NCBI GenBank assembly: GCA_910584725.1
Contig: CAJUBE010000006.1
Span: 62,001 to 126,000, forward strand
Direction: 5' to 3'
Length of the DNA stretch: 64,000 nt
From: an uncultured Lachnospiraceae bacterium
GTDB taxonomy: Bacteria; Bacillota; Clostridia; Lachnospirales; Lachnospiraceae
In this document: piece after piece, positions 7,725 through 15,657 of the stretch
Layout: every line of letters begins with the position of its first letter
How positions within the stretch are numbered: the first letter of the stretch is position 1
Position numbers and translations under genes: made by a program
Notes under the pieces: generated by a model
What the model was told of the DNA's origin: nothing
What the model saw: the letters and a program-made list of their open reading frames with translations, nothing else
The model's database searches: none

Positions 7725-8369
7725 CTACCTCACAAACGAAATCGCTTCCCGCTTCCTCCTATACGCCAGCTCCACAGGCAGGTCATTCCAAAGCTCCGTC
7801 CTCGTCCCATACTTTTTAAGTTTTTCCAGAACCAATGTATCCGGGTCGGGGTACACGATAAAATCGTCCTCCTCCCCCATCTCCGGGCGCACCGCAAACG
7901 CAAGCTGTTCCGTTTCCACCGAAAACCGTGCGTTCACGCCCTCCTTATTTCCCCTCGCGTCGAGTCTGAACCACTTTTTGCAATCCCTGCTGTACACCCC
8001 GTTCAGCCCGTGATAAACCAGGACAGGAGCCGTCTTGTCATCCAAGATTACCTTCTGATAGCAAAAACCTGCCGGGACAGATTTGCATCGCAGCAAGGCG
8101 GCCAGCAAATGCGATTTTGCAAAGCAGATTCCGTGACCGGCGCGCAGCACCTCCGAAGCGGTACAGGTAAGTCTATCTTCGCCTATGTCTGCCGAATGTG
8201 AAATCTGATCCCGGACAAATTCATAGGCAGCTTTTATAAAATCCAGTTCATGATCTGCCTTTTGAGACAATGCGTCAGACAACTCTGCCACATTCTCATT
8301 ATCATAATCAATCACATTGTCACGCTTTACATATGCTTCCATTTCTTCCGAGTATGGAACAATGTTCAT
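7725..8369 (-). CDS. Transglutaminase-like domain protein
   Basis: 214 residues with the transglutaminase-like papain fold. The Cys is in GHGICFAKSHLLAALLR, the His in LVYHGLNGVY, and the Asp in WFRLDARGNKEG, in the order expected for the catalytic triad. No signal peptide, so probably cytoplasmic. Such proteins are usually peptidase-like or amide-processing enzymes of unknown substrate. The start codon overlaps the stop of the upstream acetyltransferase by four bases, so the pair is translationally coupled. Confidence 0.85.
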   Translation of the reverse strand: MNIVPYSEEMEAYVKRDNVIDYDNENVAELSDALSQKADHELDFIKAAYEFVRDQISHSADIGEDRLTCTASEVLRAGHGICFAKSHLLAALLRCKSVPAGFCYQKVILDDKTAPVLVYHGLNGVYSRDCKKWFRLDARGNKEGVNARFSVETEQLAFAVRPEMGEEDDFIVYPDPDTLVLEKLKKYGTRTELWNDLPVELAYRRKREAISFVR

Positions 8370-8773
8370 CGCTTTAACTCCTTCCGCAAAATAATCTCCA
8401 AAGGCTCCCCCGGCAGCAACAGCGAGCCGCAGTCCACATACCCGTTCTTCCGGTAAAAAAACTGTGCCTGCTCGCTCGACAGGGTGGAGGTCAATACCAT
8501 TTCATAACCGCAATCCGCCATTTCCTTCTCCCAGAAATCGAGCAGCCGTCCGCCATATCCCTGCCCTCTGTATTCCTCCAAAAGATAGAGCATATTCATA
8601 AACGGTGTCTCATCCCAGAACAAATTGTACCGCAGCCAGCCCGCAAAACAATCCTCGTGATGCATGACCAAAACCCGCTCTGCATGGATCGCGTTTGCTA
8701 ATTCTGTTTCGCTGATATGCTTATCGTATTTTCTGACTGTCTCGAAATCCTTTTCGTCTGCGTATCGAATCAT
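8366..8773 (-). CDS. GNAT family N-acetyltransferase
   Basis: 135 residues. The acetyl-CoA loop is EEYRGQGYGGRLLDFWEKEM (R-G-x-G-x-G), and the terminal QAQFFYRKNGYVDCG is the usual last GNAT motif. The substrate is not evident. It is followed with a four-base overlap by the transglutaminase-like gene. The DUF2185 gene lies 17 bases upstream on the same strand, so the three may form one transcript. Confidence 0.9.
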   Translation of the reverse strand: MIRYADEKDFETVRKYDKHISETELANAIHAERVLVMHHEDCFAGWLRYNLFWDETPFMNMLYLLEEYRGQGYGGRLLDFWEKEMADCGYEMVLTSTLSSEQAQFFYRKNGYVDCGSLLLPGEPLEIILRKELKR

Positions 8774-8790
8774 AGTGACATCCTCATTAT

Positions 8791-9186
8791 TTACTGCCTC
8801 TCAAATTTTATTGCCATTACCCCGTCATCTTCCACAAACTTCCCGCCCTCTGTTCTGATTAAATGCGTTCCCACAGGAAGATGTAAATATGGTATAATGT
8901 CAGAATCATAATTACAGACCGTATTCAAAGCAAATACATGAAAATTATCCGCATCATTGCTATACGAATCGCTCTCATCGCCCTTAAAGAAATGCCAGCC
9001 GCTGTCAGGCTGATTTTCAAGCGGTTCGTCCCGAAACATGTACCCGACTTTCCAGCCTTCCTTCGATATCATATCGGAAACGATACAACCGTTCCCATTT
9101 GGTTCCTGCCAGTCGATCAGTGGCTTCACATCAACCTGCAAAAATCCATTCTCATTTTTCTTTTTTGATTTTTCAAACAACCCCAT
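8791..9186 (-). CDS. DUF2185 family protein (immunity-protein-like)
   Basis: 131 residues. The core GCIVSDMISKEGWKVGYMFRDEP and DSGWHFFKGDESDSYSNDADNF matches the DUF2185 family, whose members are often found as immunity proteins in polymorphic toxin loci. No toxin gene is seen next to it here, so an immunity role is only family-based. The C-terminus GGKFVEDDGVMAIKFERQ is typical for the group. Possibly co-transcribed with the acetyltransferase downstream. Confidence 0.78.
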   Translation of the reverse strand: MGLFEKSKKKNENGFLQVDVKPLIDWQEPNGNGCIVSDMISKEGWKVGYMFRDEPLENQPDSGWHFFKGDESDSYSNDADNFHVFALNTVCNYDSDIIPYLHLPVGTHLIRTEGGKFVEDDGVMAIKFERQ

Positions 9187-9201
9187 ATGATTTCCCCCGT
9201 A

Positions 9202-9891
9202 TTACTTCCACGGACGCTTGCGTCCCGTCCATCCCATTTCCTTCCAATACTTCGCGTCCCTCTCGTTAAAGCCCTTCCTCTGCATCAGATGCATGGCAAA
9301 AAACCAGACTCTTGTCTTGATTCCCGGTTTTACTTTTCCATGCCGCTTCCTGATCTTTTCCGCCAGCGCGGTAGTCGCTTTATCAATCGAAGCCCGCTTC
9401 TTTTCACTGACGCCCTTCCATGTAGTCGCGGCCACGCCTTTCCCGTATCGGTATATTTTCCCGACGCCCCAGAAAAACAGGCTGTCCGCCATATCTTTAT
9501 TGGTCGAGCTAAGACCAGCGCCCGCCGCGGTGGAAATGCAGACGCCCTGCTTGCAAAACATGGATCTTGCCGGACGGTGCACCATCCACCGATACCCGCA
9601 ATGGTCTAAAAACGCTTTCATAGCGCCCGTCGCGTGATACACATAGACCGGGCTTGCCAGAATGATCACATCCGCCTCATCCATCGCGCTTGTGATTGGT
9701 GAAATCGCCTCGTAGTGCGGACATTTTTTCTCACTCTCCATAAAGCACCGGTTACAGCCCACACAGAAGCTGTCAAAATCTCGCGGCAGGAAAAACTCCC
9801 TGCACTCCCCTCCGATTTTTTCGCCCAGCGCGTGCGCGATATGATAGGTGGAACCTTGGTGGCTCTGCCCGTGTATGATAACTGTCTTCAT
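9202..9891 (-). CDS. Flavodoxin/NADPH-dependent FMN reductase family protein
   Basis: 229 residues. The N-terminal VIIHGQSHQGSTYHIAHAL is the FMN phosphate-binding loop, and ADVIILASPVYVYHATGAMKAFLDHCGYRWM is the second flavin contact of the family. A Cys-rich insert (CVGCNRCFMESEKKCPHYEAI) is common in clostridial relatives. The C-terminal 60 residues are basic and lack a known motif. Predicted to bind FMN and reduce small molecules or quinones with NAD(P)H. It stands alone, with gaps to both neighbours. Confidence 0.87.
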   Translation of the reverse strand: MKTVIIHGQSHQGSTYHIAHALGEKIGGECREFFLPRDFDSFCVGCNRCFMESEKKCPHYEAISPITSAMDEADVIILASPVYVYHATGAMKAFLDHCGYRWMVHRPARSMFCKQGVCISTAAGAGLSSTNKDMADSLFFWGVGKIYRYGKGVAATTWKGVSEKKRASIDKATTALAEKIRKRHGKVKPGIKTRVWFFAMHLMQRKGFNERDAKYWKEMGWTGRKRPWK

Positions 9892-9918
9892 AAACTATCG
9901 CCCCCTCTAATCCCGCAT

Positions 9919-10938
9919 TTAATTTAATCTCTGTCTCCCTATCCCATCTTCGATGCTTTCAAGAATATCTAAGTTTTCTAAAAAGTCTCGCTCAACCGAT
10001 GAGTAATCATTATACTGTAACCGCCTGAATTTATCATATTCAGAATGCGCCTTATCAATAGCCTGCTTGTGAGAAATATGTCCCGTAGTTGTTAAAATAT
10101 CCCGGCGGGTCATCTTTAAATAATCGTCAATCGTTTCCAACCAATCTCTCATATACATTGGCTCGTGATTCAGAGCGTGAACCTCTGCAATATCCAAATA
10201 CGCTGTCACGATTTTATTAAGCGCATCCAGTTCACTCTCACTCAGATAGTTTTTTGCAACCTCTACATCAGACCGTCGAATCGTCTCGCCCTGCCACGAC
10301 GTTAATCCCAAATTTTTCTTTTCCGAATCAACACGCTCATAAATCACCTCAGCTGCTGTATGTTTATGAGCCGCCCAATGCATTTTATTTTGCACCTGCC
10401 TAAAAAATAGAATGGAACTCTCCGCCTTAGGGTCATAATCTATACTGGTAGCATATATTTCCAACACTTTTCTCCAAAATACTTTTTCAGACGAACGAAT
10501 ATCCCTGATACGATTAAGAAGTTCGTCAAAATAATTTCCTCCTCCAAGATTTTTTAACCGTTCATCATCAAGTGCAAAACCTTTTATCATATATTCTTTT
10601 AAAATATTTGTCGCCCAAATACGAAACTGTGTGCCTCGATGAGACTTCACACGATATCCGACCGAAATTATAACGTCCAGATTATAATAAACGACCTGAT
10701 AGGTTTTCCCATCTGAAGCAGTTGTTGCATAATTTGCAACAACTGCTTCCCGATTTAACTCGCCTTCCGAAAAAATATTTTTAATATGCCGCGAAATAGT
10801 GGATTTGTCTCTTTGAAACAGTTCAGCCATCTGGTCTGCCGAAAGCCAGACTGTTTCATCATCAAAACTAACTTCAATTTTTGTCAGTCCGTCTTCTGTT
10901 GTATACATTATTATATTTGCATTAGGTTTCTTATCCAT
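9919..10938 (-). CDS. rhuM: RhuM family protein
   Basis: 339 residues and full length for the family. The N-terminal part reads TEDGLTKIEVSFDDETVWLSADQMAELFQRDKSTISRHIKNIF, a helix-turn-helix-like Fic/RhuM start, followed by VVYYNLDVIISVGYRVKSHRGTQFRIWATNILKEYMIKGFALDDERLK, the RhuM signature. First described from a Salmonella pathogenicity island; such genes travel on genomic islands and phages, and their biochemical role is not settled. The gene is visibly more AT-rich than argG or the signalling genes, consistent with horizontal transfer. No toxin or antitoxin partner is seen beside it. Confidence 0.9.
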   Translation of the reverse strand: MDKKPNANIIMYTTEDGLTKIEVSFDDETVWLSADQMAELFQRDKSTISRHIKNIFSEGELNREAVVANYATTASDGKTYQVVYYNLDVIISVGYRVKSHRGTQFRIWATNILKEYMIKGFALDDERLKNLGGGNYFDELLNRIRDIRSSEKVFWRKVLEIYATSIDYDPKAESSILFFRQVQNKMHWAAHKHTAAEVIYERVDSEKKNLGLTSWQGETIRRSDVEVAKNYLSESELDALNKIVTAYLDIAEVHALNHEPMYMRDWLETIDDYLKMTRRDILTTTGHISHKQAIDKAHSEYDKFRRLQYNDYSSVERDFLENLDILESIEDGIGRQRLN

Positions 10939-10982
10939 CCATGATTCCTCCCCAAATGATCCCTTCGTTCAACAACCCGAAG

Positions 10983-11708
10983 TTACCCTAACACCATCCA
11001 GATAAAACTAACCGTCGAAAACAGATTGCAAATACAGTGAAACAGTATACTTATGTAAAAATTCTTTTTCCTATACGCGACATACATCACCGGCGTAAAC
11101 GCCAAGATACGAAATATATTGTTAAACGGCAGCCAGAAATGATAGAGCGAAAACAGAACCGTTATCAGAATCGGCGTAAGCGGACCCTGCTTTTCGTAAT
11201 GGGAAGTCAGATATCCCCGGAAAAACAGTTCCTCCGTAACCGGTCCGACAACGACGTTAAAAACACCGTAATAGATGCAGGTCAGCACAAGCACCGGTTT
11301 GGAAAATGATTTTAAATATTCGTAGTTCGTCCAGTCAAATCCGGCAGACAGACTTTGCAGTACACTGTTCCTTATCCCGGCAAAAATCTGGTTCTCAACA
11401 GGCGCGACAAAGGCGGACAGCAACCCCGCCACCCCAAAGAATACAAACGCGATGGCAAACGCCTTCCACCATGCCATCTTTTCCTGTCCCACAAAAGCGC
11501 TTTTCAGAGAATATGCGCCATATTCCTTTTTGCTTGCAGACAAAATGATCCCCAGTTCTAGCGGCACTAAAGTGAAAGTTCCCAGAATACAAAACAGCAG
11601 GATATACGGTATGTTGCAAACATGCCCCAGAATCAGATAGCTGGCGCTAAGTACTGCCGTGGGTATGAAAATCCTGAGTAAAAGCCCTTTCGTATCTATT
11701 TGAATCAT
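10983..11708 (-). CDS. CPBP family intramembrane glutamic protease (Abi-like)
   Basis: About 241 residues with seven or eight hydrophobic segments. The family motifs are present: VTEELFFRGYL (EExxxR), FSLYHFWLP in the following helix (FxxxH) and FHCICNL near the end (HxxxN/D). These residues form the active site of the CPBP/Rce1-type proteases; clostridial members are often called bacteriocin-immunity or Abi proteins. The start is uncertain: ATG at 11708 or 11723 are both possible and the frame is open to 11759. The physiological substrate is unknown. Confidence 0.85.
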   Translation of the reverse strand: MIQIDTKGLLLRIFIPTAVLSASYLILGHVCNIPYILLFCILGTFTLVPLELGIILSASKKEYGAYSLKSAFVGQEKMAWWKAFAIAFVFFGVAGLLSAFVAPVENQIFAGIRNSVLQSLSAGFDWTNYEYLKSFSKPVLVLTCIYYGVFNVVVGPVTEELFFRGYLTSHYEKQGPLTPILITVLFSLYHFWLPFNNIFRILAFTPVMYVAYRKKNFYISILFHCICNLFSTVSFIWMVLG

Positions 11709-11797
11709 TGCACTCAAAACCATCCCTTCCCTGTTCCTGTCACCCGGATTCCTCTCCACCCGTCTCAGCCTCTCCAGACAACCACTTCGTCATTCCG

Positions 11798-12253
11798 TTA
11801 CGCCCTATGTACATACATCCGCGACAGTTCCGGCTCCCCGTCCCCCTGCGCCATGCAGAAAAACTCCCAGCCGTACCGCTCATAAAAGGAGTCATGGTCT
11901 GTCAGAAGGTAAAGCGTGTCGACGCCCCTCTCTTTCATATCCGCGCAGACATCGTTTAGCAGCGCGCCGGCAATGCCCATGCCGCGCCGGTCCTCCTCCG
12001 TATAGACAGCGCAGACGTTGGGCACAAGGTCTTTCCTGTCGTGAAAATCATTCTCAATCACGCCAAGTCCACCTATGATCCTGCCGTCCTCCACCGCCAC
12101 ATACCACTGAGGAAACGGCTTTTCCCCGGTAAGACTCTCCTCCATACTTTCCAGATATGCGGCAAGCGGTACGCCCCATTTTTTGTGAAACCATTTTGCC
12201 GCCTGCTCCTTGATTTCCGGTTGGTCCGCCAGCCGTATGATTCGGTAATCCAT
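11798..12253 (-). CDS. GNAT family N-acetyltransferase
   Basis: 151 residues. VCAVYTEEDRRGMGIAGALLNDVCADM contains the R-x-x-G-x-G/A acetyl-CoA loop, and DHDSFYERYGWEFFC is the C-terminal GNAT motif. An N-terminal segment (QAAKWFHKKWGVPLAAYLESMEESL) is seen in a clostridial subgroup of these enzymes. Substrate unknown. Upstream (toward 12495) lies a 240-base gene-free stretch with two inverted-repeat elements. Confidence 0.9.
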   Translation of the reverse strand: MDYRIIRLADQPEIKEQAAKWFHKKWGVPLAAYLESMEESLTGEKPFPQWYVAVEDGRIIGGLGVIENDFHDRKDLVPNVCAVYTEEDRRGMGIAGALLNDVCADMKERGVDTLYLLTDHDSFYERYGWEFFCMAQGDGEPELSRMYVHRA

Positions 12254-12351
12254 TTTGTGCCTCCTCTGGCTAATCTAAAGCCGGATTTTATTTTAAACAT
12301 GCGAGCCGGGCTTGTCAAACAACTTTCCCCGTTCAATACCCACAGCCATTT

Positions 12352-12417
12352 CGTTACAATTCACACGCACACCAGATTTCGCATCTATTTACTACTATTT
12401 CGGTGTGAATTGCAACG
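12352..12417. repeat. Long inverted repeat
   Basis: CGTTACAATTCACAC (12352-12366) pairs with GTGTGAATTGCAACG (12403-12417) with one mismatch in 15. It occupies the gap between the gene starting at 12253 and the small gene ending at 12496, beside the 35-base element. Confidence 0.6.
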
Positions 12418-12458
12418 TCTGATGCACACAAAATGCTTCAAAACGCGCATTTTGGCGC

Positions 12459-12493
12459 TGGCTCCGACACCATGCAGCAAGTGCATGGCGCGG
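12459..12493. repeat. 35-base conserved hairpin element, copy 1
   Basis: Identical to 60786-60820. It contains the palindrome CCATGCA-gcaag-TGCATGG. Next to it (12431-12456) a second hairpin, AAAATGC...GCATTTT, is present in a different sequence but the same place as in copy 2. On the minus strand it begins two bases after the stop of the small gene at 12496, so it could be a terminator or processed 3' RNA. Confidence 0.7.
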
Positions 12494-12495
12494 CT

Positions 12496-12720
12496 CTAAA
12501 TTGTAACTCCATTTCTTTCAAGTCTCTCATCCTCCTTAATATATCCGGCATGAAACTCCATATTGATCTGCTTCAGTTCCTTCTTTCCGTCAATGTAATC
12601 CTGATACATATCGGCAAGCCCCGCCATACAGCCGTCGCAATTTGCGCTGATATTGCCCAGTGAATCCCGGACAATCTTTTCCCTTTCTTCTCTCGTTGTC
12701 TCTGAAATCAAATAACTCAT
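12496..12720 (-). CDS. Small conserved hypothetical protein with CxxC
   Basis: 74 residues: SYLISETTREEREKIV, then ISANCDGCMAGLADMYQDYIDGKKELKQIN. The CDGC pair might bind metal but no second pair is present. The protein is helical and soluble. It starts 18 bases after the methyltransferase stop, with GAGGTG ahead of its ATG, so they are probably co-transcribed. Its stop codon abuts the conserved 35-base hairpin element. No function is recognised. Confidence 0.6.
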   Translation of the reverse strand: MSYLISETTREEREKIVRDSLGNISANCDGCMAGLADMYQDYIDGKKELKQINMEFHAGYIKEDERLERNGVTI

Positions 12721-12738
12721 TGATAATCACCTCTCTAT

Positions 12739-13476
12739 TCATTTCTTCGCCTTTATCAGTAAAAAATCCGGTTTATGCAGCAAATCCCTATATTCCGGAT
12801 ACGCTTTCAGCATGTCCGCATCCGGCAGCGGCTCGATCATTTTTTCAATCACAAAACCCGCATCGATCAATGTATTTACAATCGTCGAAAAAGTTCTATG
12901 ATATTTTTTCACGTGATCTACAAACCATACGCTCTCCTTTTCACCCTCAATACCATAGTCTGCGAGATTTACATAGATTTTCTTTCCGTTTTCGTCCCTT
13001 GTCCATCTGTCGCCCCCGGAATGACAGGTGCACAGCGGATTCTCCTGTGAGAAGACAAGCACGCCGCCTTCATCCAACAGCTGATATATATTTTCCACAA
13101 CGCCCGGAAAATCTTCTACATAGTGAAATGCCAGCGAACTGACTACCACATCAAACTTCCCGTTCAGCCGCTCAATATCCTCCATCGGCATATGTATATA
13201 TGTTATCTTTGGATGCGCATTCTCCTTTTTCGCAACCGCAAGCATCTTCTCAGAAATATCGATTCCCGTCACATGATCGGCGCCCGCCTCCATAAAATAT
13301 TTACAATGCTCTCCAAAACCACAGCCCAGATCCAATACCTTTCTGCCGCGCAAATCCGGCAACAGGGAAAGCAGCGCCGGAATCTCAAACAACTTGTTTG
13401 CATTCACTTCATTATCTCTGATCTTTCTGTATCCCTCGAAAAAAATTTCATTATCATATATGTTCTGCTTCGCCAT
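12739..13476 (-). CDS. Class I SAM-dependent methyltransferase
   Basis: 245 residues. Motif I is VLDLGCGFGEHCKYF, the acidic residue binding the SAM ribose is in HVTGIDISEKML, and FDVVVSSLAFHYVEDFPGVVENIYQLLDEGGVLVFSQENP gives motifs II-III. The family methylates small molecules, and the substrate cannot be told from sequence. Clostridial homologues of this exact type are common stand-alone genes. It is followed by the CDGC small protein on the same strand. Confidence 0.92.
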   Translation of the reverse strand: MAKQNIYDNEIFFEGYRKIRDNEVNANKLFEIPALLSLLPDLRGRKVLDLGCGFGEHCKYFMEAGADHVTGIDISEKMLAVAKKENAHPKITYIHMPMEDIERLNGKFDVVVSSLAFHYVEDFPGVVENIYQLLDEGGVLVFSQENPLCTCHSGGDRWTRDENGKKIYVNLADYGIEGEKESVWFVDHVKKYHRTFSTIVNTLIDAGFVIEKMIEPLPDADMLKAYPEYRDLLHKPDFLLIKAKK

Positions 13477-13589
13477 ATTGCATCACCCCATCCTCCCAAG
13501 ACGCCTGCACGCATAACTATACATCATAAATGAATAATATACAACTTTTTTTCATTTTATACATAAATATCGCAAATATTCATATAAAA

Positions 13590-13607
13590 TATGCATAAAT
13601 TTACACT
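13590..13607. promoter_or_regulatory. ARG-box-like operator upstream of argG
   Basis: TATGCATAAATTTACACT matches the ArgR/AhrC box TNTGNATWWWWATNCANA at all but two of the specified positions. It ends at the first base of the -35 box of the argG promoter, a position suited to repression by arginine-bound ArgR. Other partial boxes (around 13527-13545 and 13560-13577) lie upstream. Confidence 0.55.
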
Positions 13608-13635
13608 TGCATTCTCGCCCGTCCTGTTGTATATT
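13607..13635 (+). promoter_or_regulatory. argG promoter
   Basis: TTGCAT (13607-13612), 17-base spacer, TATATT (13630-13635). It is the best sigma-A-like promoter in the gap and reads into argG, leaving a leader of about 100 bases. Confidence 0.65.
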
Positions 13636-13742
13636 GTTTTAAGGGCAGACGCGGTCCGCCATTTTCCGGCAGACGCTATGCACCCACCAGAGAACCGTAA
13701 CAATATAAAGTATAATACATATTTCAAATGGAGGAAACGAAA

Positions 13743-14966
13743 ATGAAAGAAAAAGTAGTTCTTGCGTATTCCGGCGGACTTGATACGACCGTGATCATCC
13801 CCTGGTTAAAGGAAAACTTCGACTATGAAGTCATCTGCGTGTGCGGCAACTGCGGGCAGGCGGAGGAGCTTGACGGTCTTGAGGAGCGCGCCCTCTCAAG
13901 CGGCGCGTCCAAACTCTACATCGAGGATCTGACCGACGAGTTCTGCGACGACTTTATCATGCCCTGTGTACAGGCGCACGCTGTCTATGAAAACAAATAC
14001 CTGCTGGGCACATCCATGGCAAGACCCGTGATCGCCAAGAAGTTAGTCGAGATTGCCCGCAAGGAGGGCGCTACCGCCATCTGCCACGGCGCTACCGGCA
14101 AGGGCAACGACCAGATCCGTTTCGAGCTGGGCATCAAGGCGCTTGCTCCCGACTTAAAGATCATTGCCGCATGGCGTAATGAAAAGTGGACCTTAAACTC
14201 CCGCGAGGAGGAGATCGAATACTGCAAACAGCACGGCATCAACCTTCCCTTCTCCGCAGATTCCAGCTACAGCCGCGACCGCAACCTCTGGCACATCAGC
14301 CACGAGGGCTTAGAGCTGGAAGACCCTGCCAACGAGCCCAACTACGAGCACCTGCTTGTGCTCGGCACCACGCCGGAGAAGGCTCCCGAGGAAGGCGAGT
14401 ACGTGACCATGACCTTTGAGAAGGGCATCCCCACTTCCGTAAACGGCAAGAAGATGAAAGTTTCCGAAATTATCGCCACCTTGAACGAGCTGGGCGGCAA
14501 GCACGGCATCGGCATCGTCGATATCGTGGAAAACCGCGTGGTCGGCATGAAGTCCCGCGGCGTGTACGAGACGCCCGGCGGCACCATCCTCTACGAAGCC
14601 CATCAACAGTTGGAAGAGCTGATTCTCGACCGCGACACCTACGCGCTCAAGGCTGACCTTGGCAATAAATTTGCTCAGGTGGTATACGAAGGCAAGTGGT
14701 TCACTCCACTTCGCGAGGCGCTGCAGGCGTTCATCGAGTCCACACAGCGGTATGTGACCGGCGAAGTGAAATTCAAGCTCTACAAAGGCAACATCATCAA
14801 GGCAGGCACCACCTCTCCGTACACGCTCTACAACGAGAGCATCGCCTCCTTCACCACCGGCGACCTCTACGACCACCACGACGCGGAGGGCTTCATCAAC
14901 CTCTTCGGCTTATCCTGCAAGGTTCGCGCCATGAAGATGCAGGAGCAGGGGGAGAAGCTGCTCTGA
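13743..14966 (+). CDS. argG: Argininosuccinate synthase
   Basis: 407 residues, full length. Joins citrulline and aspartate with ATP to make argininosuccinate in arginine synthesis. The ATP pyrophosphatase P-loop AYSGGLDTTVIIPWL is at residues ~8-22; GATGKGNDQIRFE and the citrulline/aspartate region SRDRNLWHISHEGLELEDP are intact. The ATG at 13743 follows GGAGGAAACGAAA and is preferred to an in-frame ATG at 13728 that overlaps this site. High GC third positions and strongly biased codons suggest high expression. No argH is next to it here; a strong terminator follows. Confidence 0.97.
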   Translation: MKEKVVLAYSGGLDTTVIIPWLKENFDYEVICVCGNCGQAEELDGLEERALSSGASKLYIEDLTDEFCDDFIMPCVQAHAVYENKYLLGTSMARPVIAKKLVEIARKEGATAICHGATGKGNDQIRFELGIKALAPDLKIIAAWRNEKWTLNSREEEIEYCKQHGINLPFSADSSYSRDRNLWHISHEGLELEDPANEPNYEHLLVLGTTPEKAPEEGEYVTMTFEKGIPTSVNGKKMKVSEIIATLNELGGKHGIGIVDIVENRVVGMKSRGVYETPGGTILYEAHQQLEELILDRDTYALKADLGNKFAQVVYEGKWFTPLREALQAFIESTQRYVTGEVKFKLYKGNIIKAGTTSPYTLYNESIASFTTGDLYDHHDAEGFINLFGLSCKVRAMKMQEQGEKLL

Positions 14967-14990
14967 TCTGAAAAATAGAATCATGGAAAC

Positions 14991-15040
14991 ACCCCGCAGC
15001 ACACTTTCAGAGTATGCCGCGGGGTGTTTTTTCCTTTTTT
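14991..15040 (+). terminator. Rho-independent terminator of argG
   Basis: ACACCCCGC...GCGGGGTGT stem with AGCA/TGCC extension, followed by TTTTTTCC and a longer T run. It begins about 25 bases after the argG stop. Confidence 0.9.
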
Positions 15041-15079
15041 TTTCTTCCCAAATGTGATATGATGTACGCGAAAGCAATG

Positions 15080-15265
15080 AGCAGTGCGCAGACGGTAGAT
15101 AAATGGAGCGGGGAGCTTGCTCACCGAAACATTTATCTAATTGGATGCATAGGGCGAATGCCCGCGAGCGAGGAAAATCGAAGATTTTTCGAGCTTGCAC
15201 TGCGTTCTAAAGTGCATACACAATAGATAAATGGAGCAGAGAGTCTGCTCCCTGAAACGCAAAAG
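15080..15265. repeat. Nested fold-back element between argG and the DUF1294 gene
   Basis: GCAGTGC near 15083 pairs with GCACTGC near 15198. Inside are AGATAAATG/CATTTATCT (about 15097-15139), GGGCGAATGCCC, and GGAAAATCGAAGATTTTTC. A second AGATAAATGGAGC begins near 15227 with GGAGCAGAGAGTCTGCTCC. No convincing protein is encoded here. It looks like a folded intergenic repeat. Confidence 0.5.
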
Positions 15266-15281
15266 GGATTTTCTTGTACAC

Positions 15282-15575
15282 ATGAACGTAATTACACTGA
15301 TTACCATATATTTAGCAGTCATTAATTTTATAAGTTTCACCGTTATGGGAATAGATAAGCTCAAGGCGCGCAAGCGCGCATGGCGCATTCCGGAGTCCAC
15401 GCTTTTTGTGCTCGCCATCATCGGCGGCAGCGTCGGCTCGATCATCGGAATGCACCTGTTCCGCCACAAGACGAGGCACTGGTATTTTCTGTACGGGATG
15501 CCGGCCATCCTGCTGATCCAGATTCTGATTGTGGTGGCGCTGATTTCATCCCCGATTGAATTTATGATTCTCTGA
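15282..15575 (+). CDS. DUF1294 family membrane protein
   Basis: About 97 residues from the ATG at 15282. Three hydrophobic segments surround the conserved DKLKARKRAWRIPESTLFVLAIIGGSVGSIIGMHLFRHKTRHWYF, which is the DUF1294 signature. The open frame extends upstream to 15231 but that part overlaps the fold-back repeat and has no ribosome site. Cytoplasmic-membrane protein of unknown role. A hairpin (15598-15620) follows. Confidence 0.85.
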   Translation: MNVITLITIYLAVINFISFTVMGIDKLKARKRAWRIPESTLFVLAIIGGSVGSIIGMHLFRHKTRHWYFLYGMPAILLIQILIVVALISSPIEFMIL

Positions 15576-15597
15576 CCGGACAAATGTCGGAAAATTT

Positions 15598-15620
15598 CCG
15601 AAAACCATTCGGTTTTTCGG
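15598..15620 (+). terminator. Probable terminator after the DUF1294 gene
   Basis: CCGAAAACC-attc-GGTTTTTCGG stem followed by GCATCTTTTAAAATA, 20 bases after the stop at 15575. Confidence 0.65.
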
Positions 15621-15657
15621 GCATCTTTTAAAATATAATAATTATGGAGGGTTCTAT

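Noticed and set aside
15054..15230. Two short open frames (70 and 62 codons) within the argG downstream repeats
   Set aside because: They run through nested hairpins, lack ribosome sites and encode no recognisable protein.
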